Positions 25,563 to 37,790 of a stretch of 64,000 bases of DNA are shown here, piece by piece; within the stretch, counting starts at the first letter, position 1; every line of letters starts with the position of its first letter. Source of the DNA: Manis javanica (Eukaryota > Chordata > Mammalia > Pholidota > Manidae); NCBI RefSeq assembly GCF_040802235.1, contig NC_133156.1, positions 109,213,173 to 109,277,172 of the forward strand. The letters run 5' to 3'. The notes beneath the pieces were generated by a model. The model saw only the letters and a list, made by a program, of their open reading frames with translations. It had not been told where the DNA came from and searched no databases. A program made the translations under genes and the position numbers.

Positions 25563-25984
25563 CAAACCCTAGACTCTTCCCACCAAAATCAAGCAGCAGC
25601 TATCAGTGATTCACTTCACCCTCAGCACCCCCCACCACAAATACCAACACACACACAGACTTTCCTGAGTCTCCTAGGTGTAATGCTCTGTAGCCTAGTT
25701 TCCAGAAAGATAAATCCGTGATGTTCATATGTTTTCCCCAGCCCCTGAGCTCTGACCTCCATGATTCTCTCCCCAACCAACCCCAGCATTTAAAAATATT
25801 AGCTGTCAAAAGATTAGATTCCCTTTAATTATAAATAACCAGTCTAACTAAGGAATAATTCATGTGGTGGGTTCCAATCCATAATTTCACTAAAAAAAGC
25901 AGAAAATGACCTTCACATAATAGAAAAGGAGCCGAATTTGCAAGGGTTTGACTCTTCTAAATGAGTGTGGCACTCACCTTGCTG

Positions 25985-26098
25985 TATCAGGTACTGTCCT
26001 GCAGACGGCCTGCTGGTTGAAAGGATCCCCATCAAAGATGCTCTGTCCCCTGCAGCACACATCAGGCCAGCGACAGCAATGTGGAATCCATCTACATA
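25985..26098 (-). other. Candidate untranslated 5' exon upstream of IL31RA (weak)
   Basis: On the minus strand a CTATGTAG acceptor-like site near 26098 is followed by about 115 bases and a strong donor, CAAG|GTGAGT, near 25983. Nothing repetitive is recognised here. Joined to the exon at 23921, one frame runs through to MMW without a stop. Another frame is also open through most of the segment, so openness alone proves little. A short upstream ORF (MDSTLLSLA, then stop) begins at the acceptor. Only position, donor quality and strand support it as an IL31RA leader exon. RNA reads would decide. Confidence 0.25.
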
Positions 26099-26599
26099 GA
26101 GACGTGTGAGTATTTCCTCTCTGTTTGTCAGGGTGCTTTTACTTTGCTTTTAAGCTCAGCCCAAGCCAAATGGCACTTAACCCCCTTGTAATGGGAAGCA
26201 AAGTGCATTATTGTAGCTTTAAAAAACAAAACAAAACCTGCTTCTGCAAGACTACTCAACTTTACAGGAAAAGAGCATCTGAAAGTGCCACAAGCAATTA
26301 AAGGGAACAACTACATTTTAAATTTCCTATTCAGGAAGTCCTAACAAATGTGGTAATGAGTGACATGCTGAGTGTATCTTAAGCTTGAAAAGAGAAATAC
26401 ACAATCATGTAATTATCTTTAAAAGAAGAAGAAGATGAAGGAAAGAAAATAATAGTAGCTAACTCAGAAAAGGGGTTTATAATTCTTATTTATGTCTAAA
26501 GGAAAACATACTGAGTTGAGAGGCAGCAAGCCTAGCTAAATCACTAAATTAGCAGCATATTATGTGATAGTTAATGAGAATTAATAATACGTGGAATTC

Positions 26600-26775
26600 T
26601 TCCCAGGTGTCAGGCACAATACTGAGAACTTAAATTATCTTCACAACAATCCTATGACAGTAGTAGTATTTTTATTCCCATTTTACAGATGAGGAAACTG
26701 AAGCCAAAACTATTGAGAAACTTCTCCAGAGTAAGTAGTGGGGCCAGGAACTAAGCCAAGGCAGCCTGATCCTTA
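26600..26775 (-). repeat. MIR SINE, antisense
   Basis: CCATTTTACAGATGAGGAAA, then CTGAAGCC and GGGGCCAGGAACTAAGCC, preceded by a CAGGCACAATACTGAGAAC block, give the antisense MIR order. Confidence 0.8.
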
Positions 26776-27279
26776 GTTTCCTATAAATCAAAGTGTTAAA
26801 TTAAATGATTTTGGGAATCCCTTTGAGCACTATAATTTTATATCCTTTTGTAACTAACAAAATCATAAAGAAATAAACAGACTAAGGGTGAAATTATGAT
26901 GTAAAAGAAACCCAACCTAAGCTTTAAAACAAGATAGGCTTTCCAGCATCCTGTTTAATTTTAAACCCATTTCCCATCTTGTTTAGGCAATATTCCACTA
27001 AGTAGCAATACTTGGCAGAAATAAGGAGAGAGGTGGTCTTTTACCTAGTAGATTATCAGCAAGAGATACTAAAAATCCCATTATGAATGTACTATTTGGA
27101 CAGCCAAACTGGTTATTCATGGATTCTGTATTTGCAAATCGGCCCACTATCCAAAACTTAATTTGTACCCTCCAAGAATCAATAGTCAAGGTGATTTACT
27201 AGTTACTTGCAGACATGCATGTGACACATATGTTCCCAGCTGAGAGAGAACAGGGCAACACCCCACTCTCATACTGTAT
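26776..27279. other. No recognised element
   Basis: Nothing recognised on either strand. Confidence 0.3.
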
Positions 27280-27690
27280 GCAAAGTCTTTTTCATAGTCT
27301 ATTTAGTACTATAATTTTTGCATTTTTGTACTGTTTTATTGGTTGTTTCTGCTTATAATGGCCCCCAAGAACAGGGCTGAAGTGCTGGGTAGTGTCCCCA
27401 AGTGGAAGAAAGCCGTGATGTGCCTTACAGGGAAAATACATGTGTTAGGTATGTTTGTTCAGGCATGAGTTAAATAGCTATGGCCATGAGTTCAAGATTA
27501 ATGCATCAGCAATATGTATTAAATAAGGTATCTTTCACACATACAAAAAACAAGAGTACATACTGATCAACTGACGAAAGAGTTGAACAAGAGGCTTGAG
27601 GAACTCAACCCTATAATTTCCCTAGGGAAAATGGTTTGGTATTTGCTGATTCAGTATTCAGTGACTTTATAAAATGCAATTACTGCAAAT
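27280..27690 (+). mobile_element. Tigger/pogo-type DNA transposon remnant
   Basis: From the ATG at 27358 the plus strand reads MAPKNRAEVLGSVPKWKKAV, then MCLTGKIHVLG, before breaking. This matches the N-terminus seen in Tigger-family transposase relics as I recall it. Later blocks (TAATGCATCAGCAATATGTA and GGTATCTTTCACACATAC) continue the same element. No terminal repeats were confirmed. Confidence 0.6.
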
Positions 27691-27949
27691 AACATCTGCA
27701 GTAAGAAACACTAACATGAACTGAAGGAGGAAAGACCTGAATCTGCAGGACCCAGTGAAACTATCGCAGCAGAGGCATGTCCATGGGCACTGAAGTAGGT
27801 GGTGACAGCAGGAAAGGAAGAGATGGGGCAGATTTGAGGGTATAAAACAAAGAATGTCAGATAGAACTGGCTTGGATGGATAATACACTTGAATAAAGTA
27901 ACACTGAGGTAGGAGGGAATGGGACCCAATCTGTGTGCTCCAGACTTTC

Positions 27950-28200
27950 AACTCAATTCCACAAACATAATTTAATTCAGGTCCTGTGTTTGGCACTGTG
28001 GAAACAAATCTGAGGAAAGTGGAGGCCCCACCCAGGAAAAGTTCACAACTTAAATGGGAAAACAGACATGTAAACAAGATGTTATGAATCAAAGTGGTAA
28101 GTGCCATCAAAGAGGTGTGTATTAAGTGTGGCATAGGAAATGGGAAAAGGGAGCCATTAATTCTAACCTAAGGAAAGTGGGTCCCAGAAAATAAGAGAAA
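27950..28200 (+). repeat. Ancient interspersed repeat, same family as 2.1 kb
   Basis: The blocks GTGTTTGGCACTGTGGAAAC and GAGGTGTGTATTAAG lie in the same order as in the 52.5-kb copy. Family name uncertain. Confidence 0.35.
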
Positions 28201-28349
28201 GGAACATTTTAGCGAAACATACTACTTAGAAATAAATGTACAAAATTATAAAGTAACAAATATTTCTGGTAGAGGTGTGGAATAGCCAGACATTTACTGG
28301 CACGTGGGGTGGGGCCTAGAAGCCATGCTGGTAGCCCTTCACTGTACCT

Positions 28350-28780
28350 CCCATAGTGGGCCAAAACAGTGGATCTCTAGAAGACAGGTCTACTTGGACC
28401 CTCAGAATATGACCTTATCGGAATAAGAGTCTTTACATGTAACCAAAGTAAGGATCTCTAGCTGTGATCACCCTGGGTTAGGGTGGGCCCTAAATCCAAT
28501 GACTAGTGTCCTTATCAGAGACAATGAACAAGAAGGCCTGGAGAGGAAAGCTATGTGACTATGAAAGAGAGACTGGAATGGTGCATCTGCACATCAAGGA
28601 ACACCGAGAATTGGCAGAGCCGCTAGAAGAAAGGCATGGTACAGATTCTCCCTCAGAGCCTGCAGAACCAAACAACCCTGCTGACCTTGATGTTGGACTT
28701 TCAGCCTCCAGAACTGAGAGAAAAAATGTTTTTTTTTAGTCACCGAGTTTGTTACAATAGCCCAAGGAAACTAACCCAGC
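28350..28780 (+). repeat. MLT1-type MaLR LTR
   Basis: GGGTGGGCCCTAAATCCAATG, then ACTAGTGTCCTTATCAGAGA, CCCTGCTGACCTTGATGTTG and CAGCCTCCAGAACTGAGAG follow the MLT1 LTR consensus in order, ending GGAAACTAACCCAG. It is old and diverged, with no internal ERV sequence next to it. Confidence 0.8.
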
Positions 28781-29505
28781 CTCCTATTCTAGGTTACGTG
28801 TGATTCATAGGCCATGTGACTCAGACACTCTCACTCACCTGGGAATGTGGAACTGAGTCAGCTAGATGCTAGTGGTCAGTGGGGCTATCGAATCATGGGT
28901 GCTGGCAGATATATTTTAGACATACAAGATAAGAAAAAAGGTTAAGATGAGAGTAAAGAAATGCAAAGAGTGAAACAAAGGTGAGAGTCTATGTGATGAC
29001 AGGTAGTTAAACACCTGACTTCCCAGCTGCTTTGGAACACGAGACCCTGAGGTGGTCCCTGCTTGAGGACATCACTGCAATAATCTGCTACTGATGGAAT
29101 TTATATTGAACCTAATTTTGTTTCTTGCAACCAAATGACCCCCAATTTAACAATTATGCTTGAGAGTAGCTTGATTTTTAAAAAACATAAGGAGGTGGAA
29201 ATAAAATGGTAATTACTAAAACAATGAGTAATTTCAAAGTGTAAATGATCAGGAAATAAAAGGTAACTGTTGGGAAATTTTAGCAATAAAAAGGCTCTCC
29301 AAATAGAAAGCAAAATGCTTTCTTTTATAATATAGCATGTTCATTGCTTCAGTCACCAGACTAGATATTCAAATCAGGGGAGAAGATGAAAAAGGGGAGA
29401 ATATCAAATGGTCCAGAGACTGCAACGAGCCCAGCTCTATTGACCACTACTTACATCCCTCCACAGGTAGGTCTTGAGATCCTTCTGCCTTGGATCAGGG
29501 CTCAA
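28781..29505. other. No recognised element
   Basis: Nothing recognised on either strand. Confidence 0.3.
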
Positions 29506-29509
29506 TATC

Positions 29510-29930
29510 TTAACATGTCATATTTGTCACAGTTCCTCCCAGTCTCTGAGCATATATTAATATCTACTGTGTGCCAAGGATTGTGGCAGGCCCTGAGGTA
29601 CAAAGATGAAGATCTCAGTCATCAACAGTATGTGAGCTGATTGTAAGTCAGATGTAGAAATGAGCAATCATTATAGCAATGAGGAAAATACAGGAGTGAG
29701 AAAAATACAGGAATGTTCAGGGCAGGCATTTAACTTTGCCTGGGAAGTCCAGAGAAAGCTGCACAAAGAAGTAAACATTTGAGCTAATACCTGATAAGTA
29801 AGTAGACAGATGCACAGCAGCAGAATAAGGCAGCAAAGGGCACTCCCAATACAGAGACCGCACAAAGTTGGGAAGGAGGAGAGGATGACACTTCCGAGAG
29901 CAGCATGGCCTACCACGTGCCCGTGCATCA
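29510..29930 (+). repeat. Ancient interspersed repeat, same family as 2.1 kb
   Basis: It contains a TACTGTGTGCCAAGGATTGT block and a CCTGGGAAGTCCAGAGAAAG block in the shared order. Family name uncertain. Confidence 0.35.
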
Positions 29931-30879
29931 GGCAGAGACCAGACTGTGATGGCAGGGATTGTTTTCTGTTCCATTTAGTGTTAAATTCTGAGGTCTGTCA
30001 TCAGAATGTAAGTTCTATGAAGATGGTGAATTTGTCTTTTTTTGACTACTGTAAAATCCACATAACTTAATCCAATGGTCAGTTCTCAGACCTCATTACT
30101 GACCTCATCTTTGCAGCTTTGACATACCTGATCACTCTCTCCCTGATACTCTATCTTCTCTTAGCTTCCAGGCCAGAGCATGCTGGATGCTGAACAGCAA
30201 GCCTTAAAAACCCTTTCTAAAAATCTTAAAAAACCCTGATTTGTAGCATTTGCTGATTTCTGTAGTGTAAATAGACCCACATGGTCAACTTTTTAAGCTA
30301 CCAATGTACCATCACCACACACAGGTGGAAAGAGATGTGCAGTAGCACCCACTCTACAGCTATGAGAGACATGATAGATATGATAGTCACAGTACAAATA
30401 TGATACACATAGATAACCTCAAGTGTACAGATACTGGAAAATGTAGAAAATGATTGGAAAATGATTAGCTATTACTTTTGTTTTTAAAACAGGTTTTAAA
30501 ATTAAGTTTATATAATTTATGTTTAATGGCCATGCTTGGAAATCAGCTCATTAAATTCCTGACAATTTAACAATCAGCCTTCATGGGCTGAGACAAGCTG
30601 GCTCCAGGAAACCATGCTTCCAGAGCATCTCTCCTAGTTTTCTTCCTGCCTCATGGTATTCTCTCTGTCACCTTTATTTAGGCCTCCTTTTCTCCTTGAC
30701 CTCTATATGATAAAGTGTCCAGGGCTCAACTAGAAGATGAGAAAGAGGGAGGAGAAAAAGTTCAGAAAATCTATAAATGAGTTTCTTTTTATTTTAGCAT
30801 ATTTGTGTATTTTAGACATTTTGAGAATAAAATTTTATTTTACTACTATGAATTCCATAATCCTTTTAGGACTTATGTC
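29931..30879. other. No recognised element
   Basis: A few short direct repeats of GATATGATA type occur near 30370-30410. Nothing else recognised. Confidence 0.3.
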
Positions 30880-30884
30880 ATTTG

Positions 30885-31195
30885 GACCTGTGTTGTCCAA
30901 TGTGGTGGCTACTAGCAACAGGTCGCTATGGAACAGCTATGGAACAAGCGCAATTCCAAACTGAGATGTGCTGGAAGTATACTATACACACCAGATTTTG
31001 AAGGTTTAATAGTAAAAACAAAAAAAGGCAGTTAAATTCTAATAATTTTACTGATTACATGTTGAAATAGCCTTTTGAATATTTGAATACACTGGATTAA
31101 ATAAAATATAGCTAATTTTACTTTTTTCACTTTTTAAAATGAGACTTGCATTATAGTTCTATTGGACTGCAGCTGGTCTAGTTTTAATCTGGACC
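30885..31195 (+). mobile_element. hAT-like DNA transposon remnant
   Basis: TGTTGTCCAATGTGGTGGCT begins it and TTCTATTGGACTGCAGCTGG ends it. The inverted CCAAT/ATTGG ends and the GCTACTAGCAACA block are typical of a mammalian hAT MER family. Family not named. Confidence 0.5.
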
Positions 31196-32463
31196 TGCCT
31201 CTACCTCTCTTCTTCCCTACTCCTCATCTGAAAAATCTTCAGCTATACGATTTTTTTATATTCCCAAAGTTTGTAATTTTCCATTGTTTCAATTATGTCA
31301 TCCATGCTTAGTCTATACCTTGATTCCAAAACTTAAACTTCAAGAAATATAATTTACAATATTATTAATCAGTAGCTAAATGTGTAACAGATACTATTAT
31401 TCATCACAGCAGAATCAAGCAGTTTTGCACATATAAAAAAAGAAATGAAATCTCATGTCCATCAAACTGTAATGCTAGATTTGAGTATATTTCAAGAATC
31501 AGAGTTAATTGAACTATCTTTTCCTAAACCAACTATTCATCAAAAGTATGCCATATTTTTTCTTCTTACTTGGACAACTGTCTAGTAGAAAGTTCCATTT
31601 CTCCTCAAGATTTGTTGTATATTTTCTTGTTGACATGAGGAGCCTATACCTTTATCTAATACTAAAATCATCCCAATTCAGCACACGTTTTCTTAAAGTA
31701 AATCCATTTTCTTTTTGAAGAGTCTTCCCTGAGCCAGCTGCCTGCAATGAGGTTTGGCAGCAGAAGCTGGGTGCAGCAGAAGTGCACGGAAAGTGCAGGT
31801 CTCTTGAAAGAAGCTTAATTCTGAAATGAAGGCTGATAAAAAAATGATACACTGGTGGGAGACATGATAGAGGAAAGTGTTTATATTTTATCCTCTGAGA
31901 TTAAGAGTGGACTTGAACACCCATATGTGTAGACTGGAGCCCTGTCTCTGAGAGCTTCAGTCTCCCCACTGAAATAGGAGAAATGACCATCTGCTATGAG
32001 AAGGGATCTAATCACAATTTTGGAAGAGCTAATAAGAGAAATGTACTAGGGACCGGATTCTGCTGTGGACAAGAGTGGCTGAGTGGCACCCAGGATCCTA
32101 CACAGTTGAAAAATGAAGCATTCTTTATTCTCAGAAGCTTATTGCTGGAAAGATCCTCATATTTCTATGGCACTGGCCTGAAGACTTCACTCTTCAAAAC
32201 ATTCCAAGAAAAAAGAACTATGGTGTTGAATCAAAAAAATATTTTCTTGGCACAGCCCAAAAGAAAGTTATACATCTGTTATTGTTTCTTTAACTCTTGA
32301 CTCCCTCCCTCTTTCTGCTTTAATAATTAACAGCAGGAGGTAATTGTACAGTGATTTACAAAGTAATTACTATAGCTCTATGAAAACTCTAAGACTCACT
32401 GGCAGTTTTTCTCTTCTGGGATCCTCATCTGAACTACAAAACAGAAAGAAATTTAAATGACTG
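31196..32463. other. No recognised element
   Basis: AT-rich, with no exon or repeat family recognised. Confidence 0.3.
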
Positions 32464-32540
32464 TTCCATTTGCAAAGACTGGAGGAACATAATTAGTAAC
32501 AAATTCCATTTGCAAAGAATGGAACATAATTAGTAACAAA
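32464..32540. repeat. Tandem duplication, 40-bp and 37-bp copies
   Basis: TTCCATTTGCAAAGACTGG begins the first copy and TTCCATTTGCAAAGAATGG the second. Both end AATTAGTAACAAA. The second copy lacks three bases. Confidence 0.9.
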
Positions 32541-34190
32541 TGCAGATACATAGAAAAGTTCATTATATCATATACACTATAACATTATATACAAAGGATG
32601 CCTTTAAAGCATTAGGCTGAGAAAGGCCATTTGAGGTTGAAATCCAAAAAGGTAGCTGGAATTACTGAATTTTGAGCAACTGCAATATCCTTGAAATATA
32701 TCTGTGATCTTGGAAACTGACAACTTGAGGAATAACATTTTAGATTAATAAATTCTGGTTTATTTTCAAAGATAAGTTTCTAAACTGTATAGTTATATCT
32801 TTTATAATTCTAACCCCAAACTCCATACCTGCAAGAAGCAATGATCCTGTTTCCAGAACTTTCAATAATAGGCTAATCAAGGAATGCAGTTGTATTTACA
32901 CTACCTTAACAAAGGAAAACTACAGTAAAACTCCTAAACCACTGTACCCACAGTCCCACTTCCACAGGAACAAAGATGTGAATGAGACACTTCAAAGTGG
33001 GCTTCTGAAATCTACAGAAATATAATTGAATCACATAACCTTCCAAGGAAACTCTCACAAGTGGACTCCACTCCATTATCTTGCTAAGGACTAATGCAGT
33101 GTCATACTTACTGGGAAATGATACTGGGAAATTCCACAAAACTTTCAAGTAATTACCTCATTAATTAATCGTCAAAAATGTCTAAGATGAATGAATGGAC
33201 AAAACTGATTTGCATTTTCACATAACAGCATATCTTACAAATATCAAATGGCTTTTACACATCATTACAACTAAAATGAAACCACGGGGAACTGATGTAC
33301 ATGGATGATAGTCATTCTTCTTCCATCATTTTATTTTCGGCTAAACATCAGTAAATTTGCTCAGAACTTGGCTTTTCAAAGTAAGGACGAGGTATCAGTT
33401 ACATGAATATTAACGAGGAGCTTAGAAATGCCAATTCTCAGGCTTTGTTGGAACCGCATCTCCGTTCAATTCTCCCTCTGCCCAATCCCGCTTCCTATGC
33501 CTCCCTTTCCTAGGCATTGATAACGTGTTATGCCCCAGAGAAAAGCAACCACAGTAAATTCCCACAATACAAAACAAAGCATGCCAGGTTTTCATGCACA
33601 CCGGCACTTGGCAGTATATTAGGCACAGCATACAGATTTGTTGGATGGACTAGTCTCTGTGTCTTGCAAATCTCACCAGCAATCTTTCATATCCAAATTA
33701 TGTATCTACTAAGTTGTATTTCTCAACTTTTAAGAACCCACTCTCACTTTTGGTAAACATAAAAATGTGATTTACTCTTACTCTCATAGATAGCACACAG
33801 TAGTGACCCCTCTAGTTAAAAATCTCTAATAGTGTCAGATCTCTGCATATGCAATGAGGCCAAGAAGATTTGGTCTAAACTTATTTTCTGTAATTTGTAT
33901 TTGGAGAGTAACAGACTTTATTGGTTTTGGTTTTAAATAAATGGATTTTTTTTTCGGCCAGTCACTTTGCAACCTTCTATCTCTTAACTAGCTCACCTTC
34001 TACCCACAGGGCATGTGACCTACACAATCATGTCAGATGGGACCCTGCACTTAGAAAGTCCCTGCATTTGGTTTAATGCCTTGCTATTGCTATCTTGAAT
34101 TTTTAATAATTTTCAGCAGTGGGTCTTGCATTTTCATTCTGCACAAAATTCCTCAAATTATGTAGCCTGTCCATCTACAGATCTGTTTCT
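32541..34190. other. Mostly unassigned; possible old LTR at 33.42-33.60 kb
   Basis: On the minus strand GGCAGAGGGAGAATTGAACG and GCCTGAGAATTGGCATTTC look like part of an ancient LTR, but the match is from memory and weak. Nothing else recognised. Confidence 0.25.
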
Positions 34191-34194
34191 AGCA

Positions 34195-34345
34195 AGGGGT
34201 GCTAATCAGAATCATTTGGGAGAGATCGTCTTTTCCAAATACACATGCCAACTACTGAAATTCTGATTCAAGAGGTGTGGAGTAGGGTTTGTAGGCATAT
34301 ATTTTTAAAAACACACACATTTAAGAAGCAGTTCTCTGTAGGAAT
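34195..34345 (+). mobile_element. MER5-like hAT remnant
   Basis: The blocks CAGAATCATTTGGGAGAG, CTGAAATTCTGATTCAAGAG and AAGAAGCAGTTCTCTG follow the MER5 order. Confidence 0.55.
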
Positions 34346-35419
34346 TCTACTTCATGACTGATCATGTTGACTGAAATATGTTCTGCCAAATAATGAAAGC
34401 TCTTGATAGCTTTTAAGTAGGAGGTGCATTACTTAGTCTCTCATAGCTTTTGGAATTATATATCTTATCATCTAAAACATTCTTATTTTTCTATTTAAAA
34501 CATTTTTATTATTAAATATTTGTTTTTCTTTTTATAGCTTATTACCAGTCTTGATTTAAAAGTTTTGAGATTTTTTTCCTCATGCATTTAAATCTCTATA
34601 TATTTAAATCCCTAATCTATATGGAATTCTTATCCTACCAAATCAAAGTATTACTTTTATCAAAAATTAAATTAATTTCTAGATTTTTCTTTCAATTCTA
34701 GTGATCTATGTTCTGGATGTCTGTAGGATACCTGAGGGGAAAAGGAGGGAGGAGTAAATTTGTTAAAAAGTAAAATTTGTCATAAAATGCAAGTGAGAGG
34801 TGATTTAAAACATACACACAATCTATTTATTTTAAGGTCCCCAGAGGAACAGATTAGCATACATAAAGGTCTAAATCTTGCGACAGAAGCATGGGACGCA
34901 TACACAGCATATATTATTATTGCTGTGCTAATTTTACTTGATGTCTGCAAATCAGCCTTGGGTAAGTTAGAGCTGAGGTCTGAGACTCAAATTACAATTT
35001 AACAAAGAATTTTGAAAGAATGGAAAAACGGTTGACACAGATAGCCATCATGCCTTGCAACATGGATGAACTAAAAAGGTGAAAGATATTTATGGAAATA
35101 ACAGATATCTTGAAGATACTAAGAACATACACATCACCTAAGTGGAGATAAGACCTGTTTCCCGACAGATTTGAGGCACTTTGCATACAGTTGTTACAAC
35201 AAGTATTGCCAGTGCTTTTGTGTTTTCAAGAAGCACCAACAGTTTGCCTTAACTGCGATGGGGACTTTGTACTGTTTTTGTAATACAATCTTTCTTTTGA
35301 AATTACCTACACTTGTATTTGTGGAAAATATCACTGCTAACTGAATTTCATAGATTAAAAGACTTTTGCTTAGAATGTAGAAAACTGCAAGAAAATTGAT
35401 AAGTAATATACATCAATTT
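34346..35419. other. No recognised element
   Basis: AT-rich with short T- and A-runs. Confidence 0.3.
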
Positions 35420-36650
35420 TTCTTAAACCCATCGAAGAGCTGAGGCCCCAAGAGAACCAACAAAATAAATTCTAAAGGGAGGCAAGTGCCTGCAAGGAGA
35501 GACAGACTGTTTCACTTAAGTAAGCACAGGACAAAGAAGTGGCCACCATACAAGCAGGTAAGAGGTCAACAAGACTTGCAATGAATTATTAAGGCCAAGT
35601 GTGGGCTAGCATGTCTGTTTCAAATAGCTGGAGGACCCAGTCACAAACACTCTTCCCCCAAATCCTCCAGAGTGTTCACAAGAAGGAAGACGAAGAACAG
35701 GGTGGAAAACTGCACATACCCTGCCCCACCCTCACCTATCCAGTGAAGTAAACAGCAATGTGCTCAGATGCCAATAGCAGAGGGTGAGGAACCCTCCCAC
35801 CCCTAGGGCATAGACAAAACTCCACTGTGTCTAGGAGGAATGAGAGCAAAACTCGCTGCCTCTGAAAGAAGGCAGGAACCCTCATCCCAGCACACAGGTG
35901 GATATCCTTATGCCCCTAGGAAGGGGTAAAAGCAAAACGGCTCTATTCACAGGGGAGAGGTAGGGAAGCAGCTCAGGCCCAGGAGCCTTCATTTCCAGCC
36001 AGAGGAGGTCTTCTATTGCTGGAAGAAGCAGGAAACCTTCTCTAACCCAAGATCAATGCAGATACAAGACAGCTTGGCTGCCAAGGGAGAGGAAAGGCAG
36101 AAATGCTGGAAAAGCCTCACCCCAAGGCCCAGGAGCACAGGCCCTGCATAGGAGGACTACAGTTGTGCCAGGACAGCCATAAGCCTAGTATCAAGGAGCC
36201 AGCAACTGTGGTCCTATGCTGGAGAGGCAAAGGGACAGAGTGAGGCTCCCTGTGGTGTACCTGTGTAGATCATGGGTGGAGAAGAACACAGGGCCCAGCC
36301 CCAGACCCACCCTAAGCACAGGAACAGCATCCTACTACAAAAGGAATCCACAGCCTATGGTACACTGAAGCCCAAAGGCAGGTCAAAATTTGGCTAAGTT
36401 CAGTCAACTCTGCACATAATGGCATGCCAGAACAAGTGTACCATTTCCAGGTGTAAATACTATTTACCTGACACTCTACCCATGACTGGTATTTGTGCAA
36501 AATTTGTCAAGAGACAGTTAAGAGTCCAAATCAGTGGTGATTCAGATATTGGAACTATCAAACAAGTACTTAAAAATAATAACTGTATTATTTATGGTGA
36601 AACCATATGTTACCAACAGCTTGGTGAAATAATATTTAAGTGATATCCAA
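35420..36650 (+). mobile_element. Probable old L1 5' UTR-type sequence
   Basis: This is a G+C-moderate tract with many short purine blocks and no long frame. It ends in a segment (AGAGTCCAAATCAGTGGTGA, then AACAAGTACTTAAAAATA) resembling old L1 sequence near ORF1. Support is moderate to weak and borders are approximate. Confidence 0.35.
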
Positions 36651-36654
36651 GAGG

Positions 36655-36655
<1 letters not shown>

Positions 36656-36714
<59 letters not shown>
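36656..36714. repeat. (TA)n microsatellite
   Basis: About 29 perfect TA units. Confidence 0.98.
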
Positions 36715-36717
<3 letters not shown>

Positions 36718-37289
36718 ATATATCTTGTCCAACAGGATAATTTTGAGATGTTAATGTTCTGCTCTGTTATTTTTCCCTTCTTCCCCACTACAAACAAACC
36801 AGGACCCTGATTATTTCTTTGACTCAGGAATGTGAACAGACTAGAAATATCCACTTGTGGTTGATGACTCTTCCAGTCTTTAGGGAAGGCCCAGATTAAT
36901 GGATGGGGCAGCTCAGGGAAGCGACAGGGGAGTGCCTAGAGGGGAAAAGAGAGAAGAGGAAGAAAATGCCCACCCAACTCCAGACTGGGAAGACTTCAAG
37001 GATTTGTGCGTTCCATGAGTTTGACCTGAAGGGCTCCCTCCCCAAGGCCTTGGTAGTGCTCATGACCCTGGAACCCCAGCACAATTCTGAGTTTGTGTGT
37101 TGGAGTGAGGGTAATCCCCAATAATGACTGAGACAAAGTTCCTGCTATTCCAATATGATAGGGACTGCCAGATTCAAAATGAATTTTGTTAAGTTGTGAT
37201 AGTACATTCAGGAGTAATAGGAGTCATACCCACACCTTTGTTACAAAGTGTCTATCCTTCATGTGATAGTTTACCTTTTTTATTCATGT
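36715..37289. other. No recognised element
   Basis: Nothing recognised on either strand. Confidence 0.3.
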
Positions 37290-37790
37290 TCTGTGTAAGC
37301 CTCTCTTAAATGTGGATTGGAACTAGTAACTCACTTCTAATTAATAGAATTAATAGCAAAAGTGATGGGATGTCCTGAGATCAGGTTTTTAAATTTTAAC
37401 TTGATTTTCTCTCTCTCTTGCTCTCGCGCTAGCTTGCCCTGATGAAGCCAGTGGTCATGCTGTAAACTATGATATGTATGGAAAGGCACATGTGGCAAAG
37501 GGCAGCCTTTGATCAACAGGACATGAGAAACTGAGGCCTGAAGTCCAACGACCGGAGAGGAACTAAATCTTGCCAACCACCACTTGAGTGAGCTTGCAAG
37601 CAGATCTTTAACCGAGACAAGTCCTGAGACAATTACATCCCAACCAACGCTTTGCAGCTTTGTGAGAGACCCAGGACCAGAGGACCCAGCTAATCCACTC
37701 CCAGATTCTTAACCCAAGTGAGTGGTAAGATAATATTGTTTTATGCTTTTGGTTTTGGGCTAACTTATTATGCAGCAATTGACAACTCAA
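37290..37790 (+). repeat. Ancient ERVL/MaLR-class LTR
   Basis: Blocks such as AGTGATGGGATGTCCTGAGA, TGCCCTGATGAAGCCAGTGG, CCACTTGAGTGAGCTTGCAA and GACCAGAGGACCCAGCTAA follow a known mammalian LTR order and end near TTATGCAGCAATTGACAACT. Exact subfamily not determined. Confidence 0.65.
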
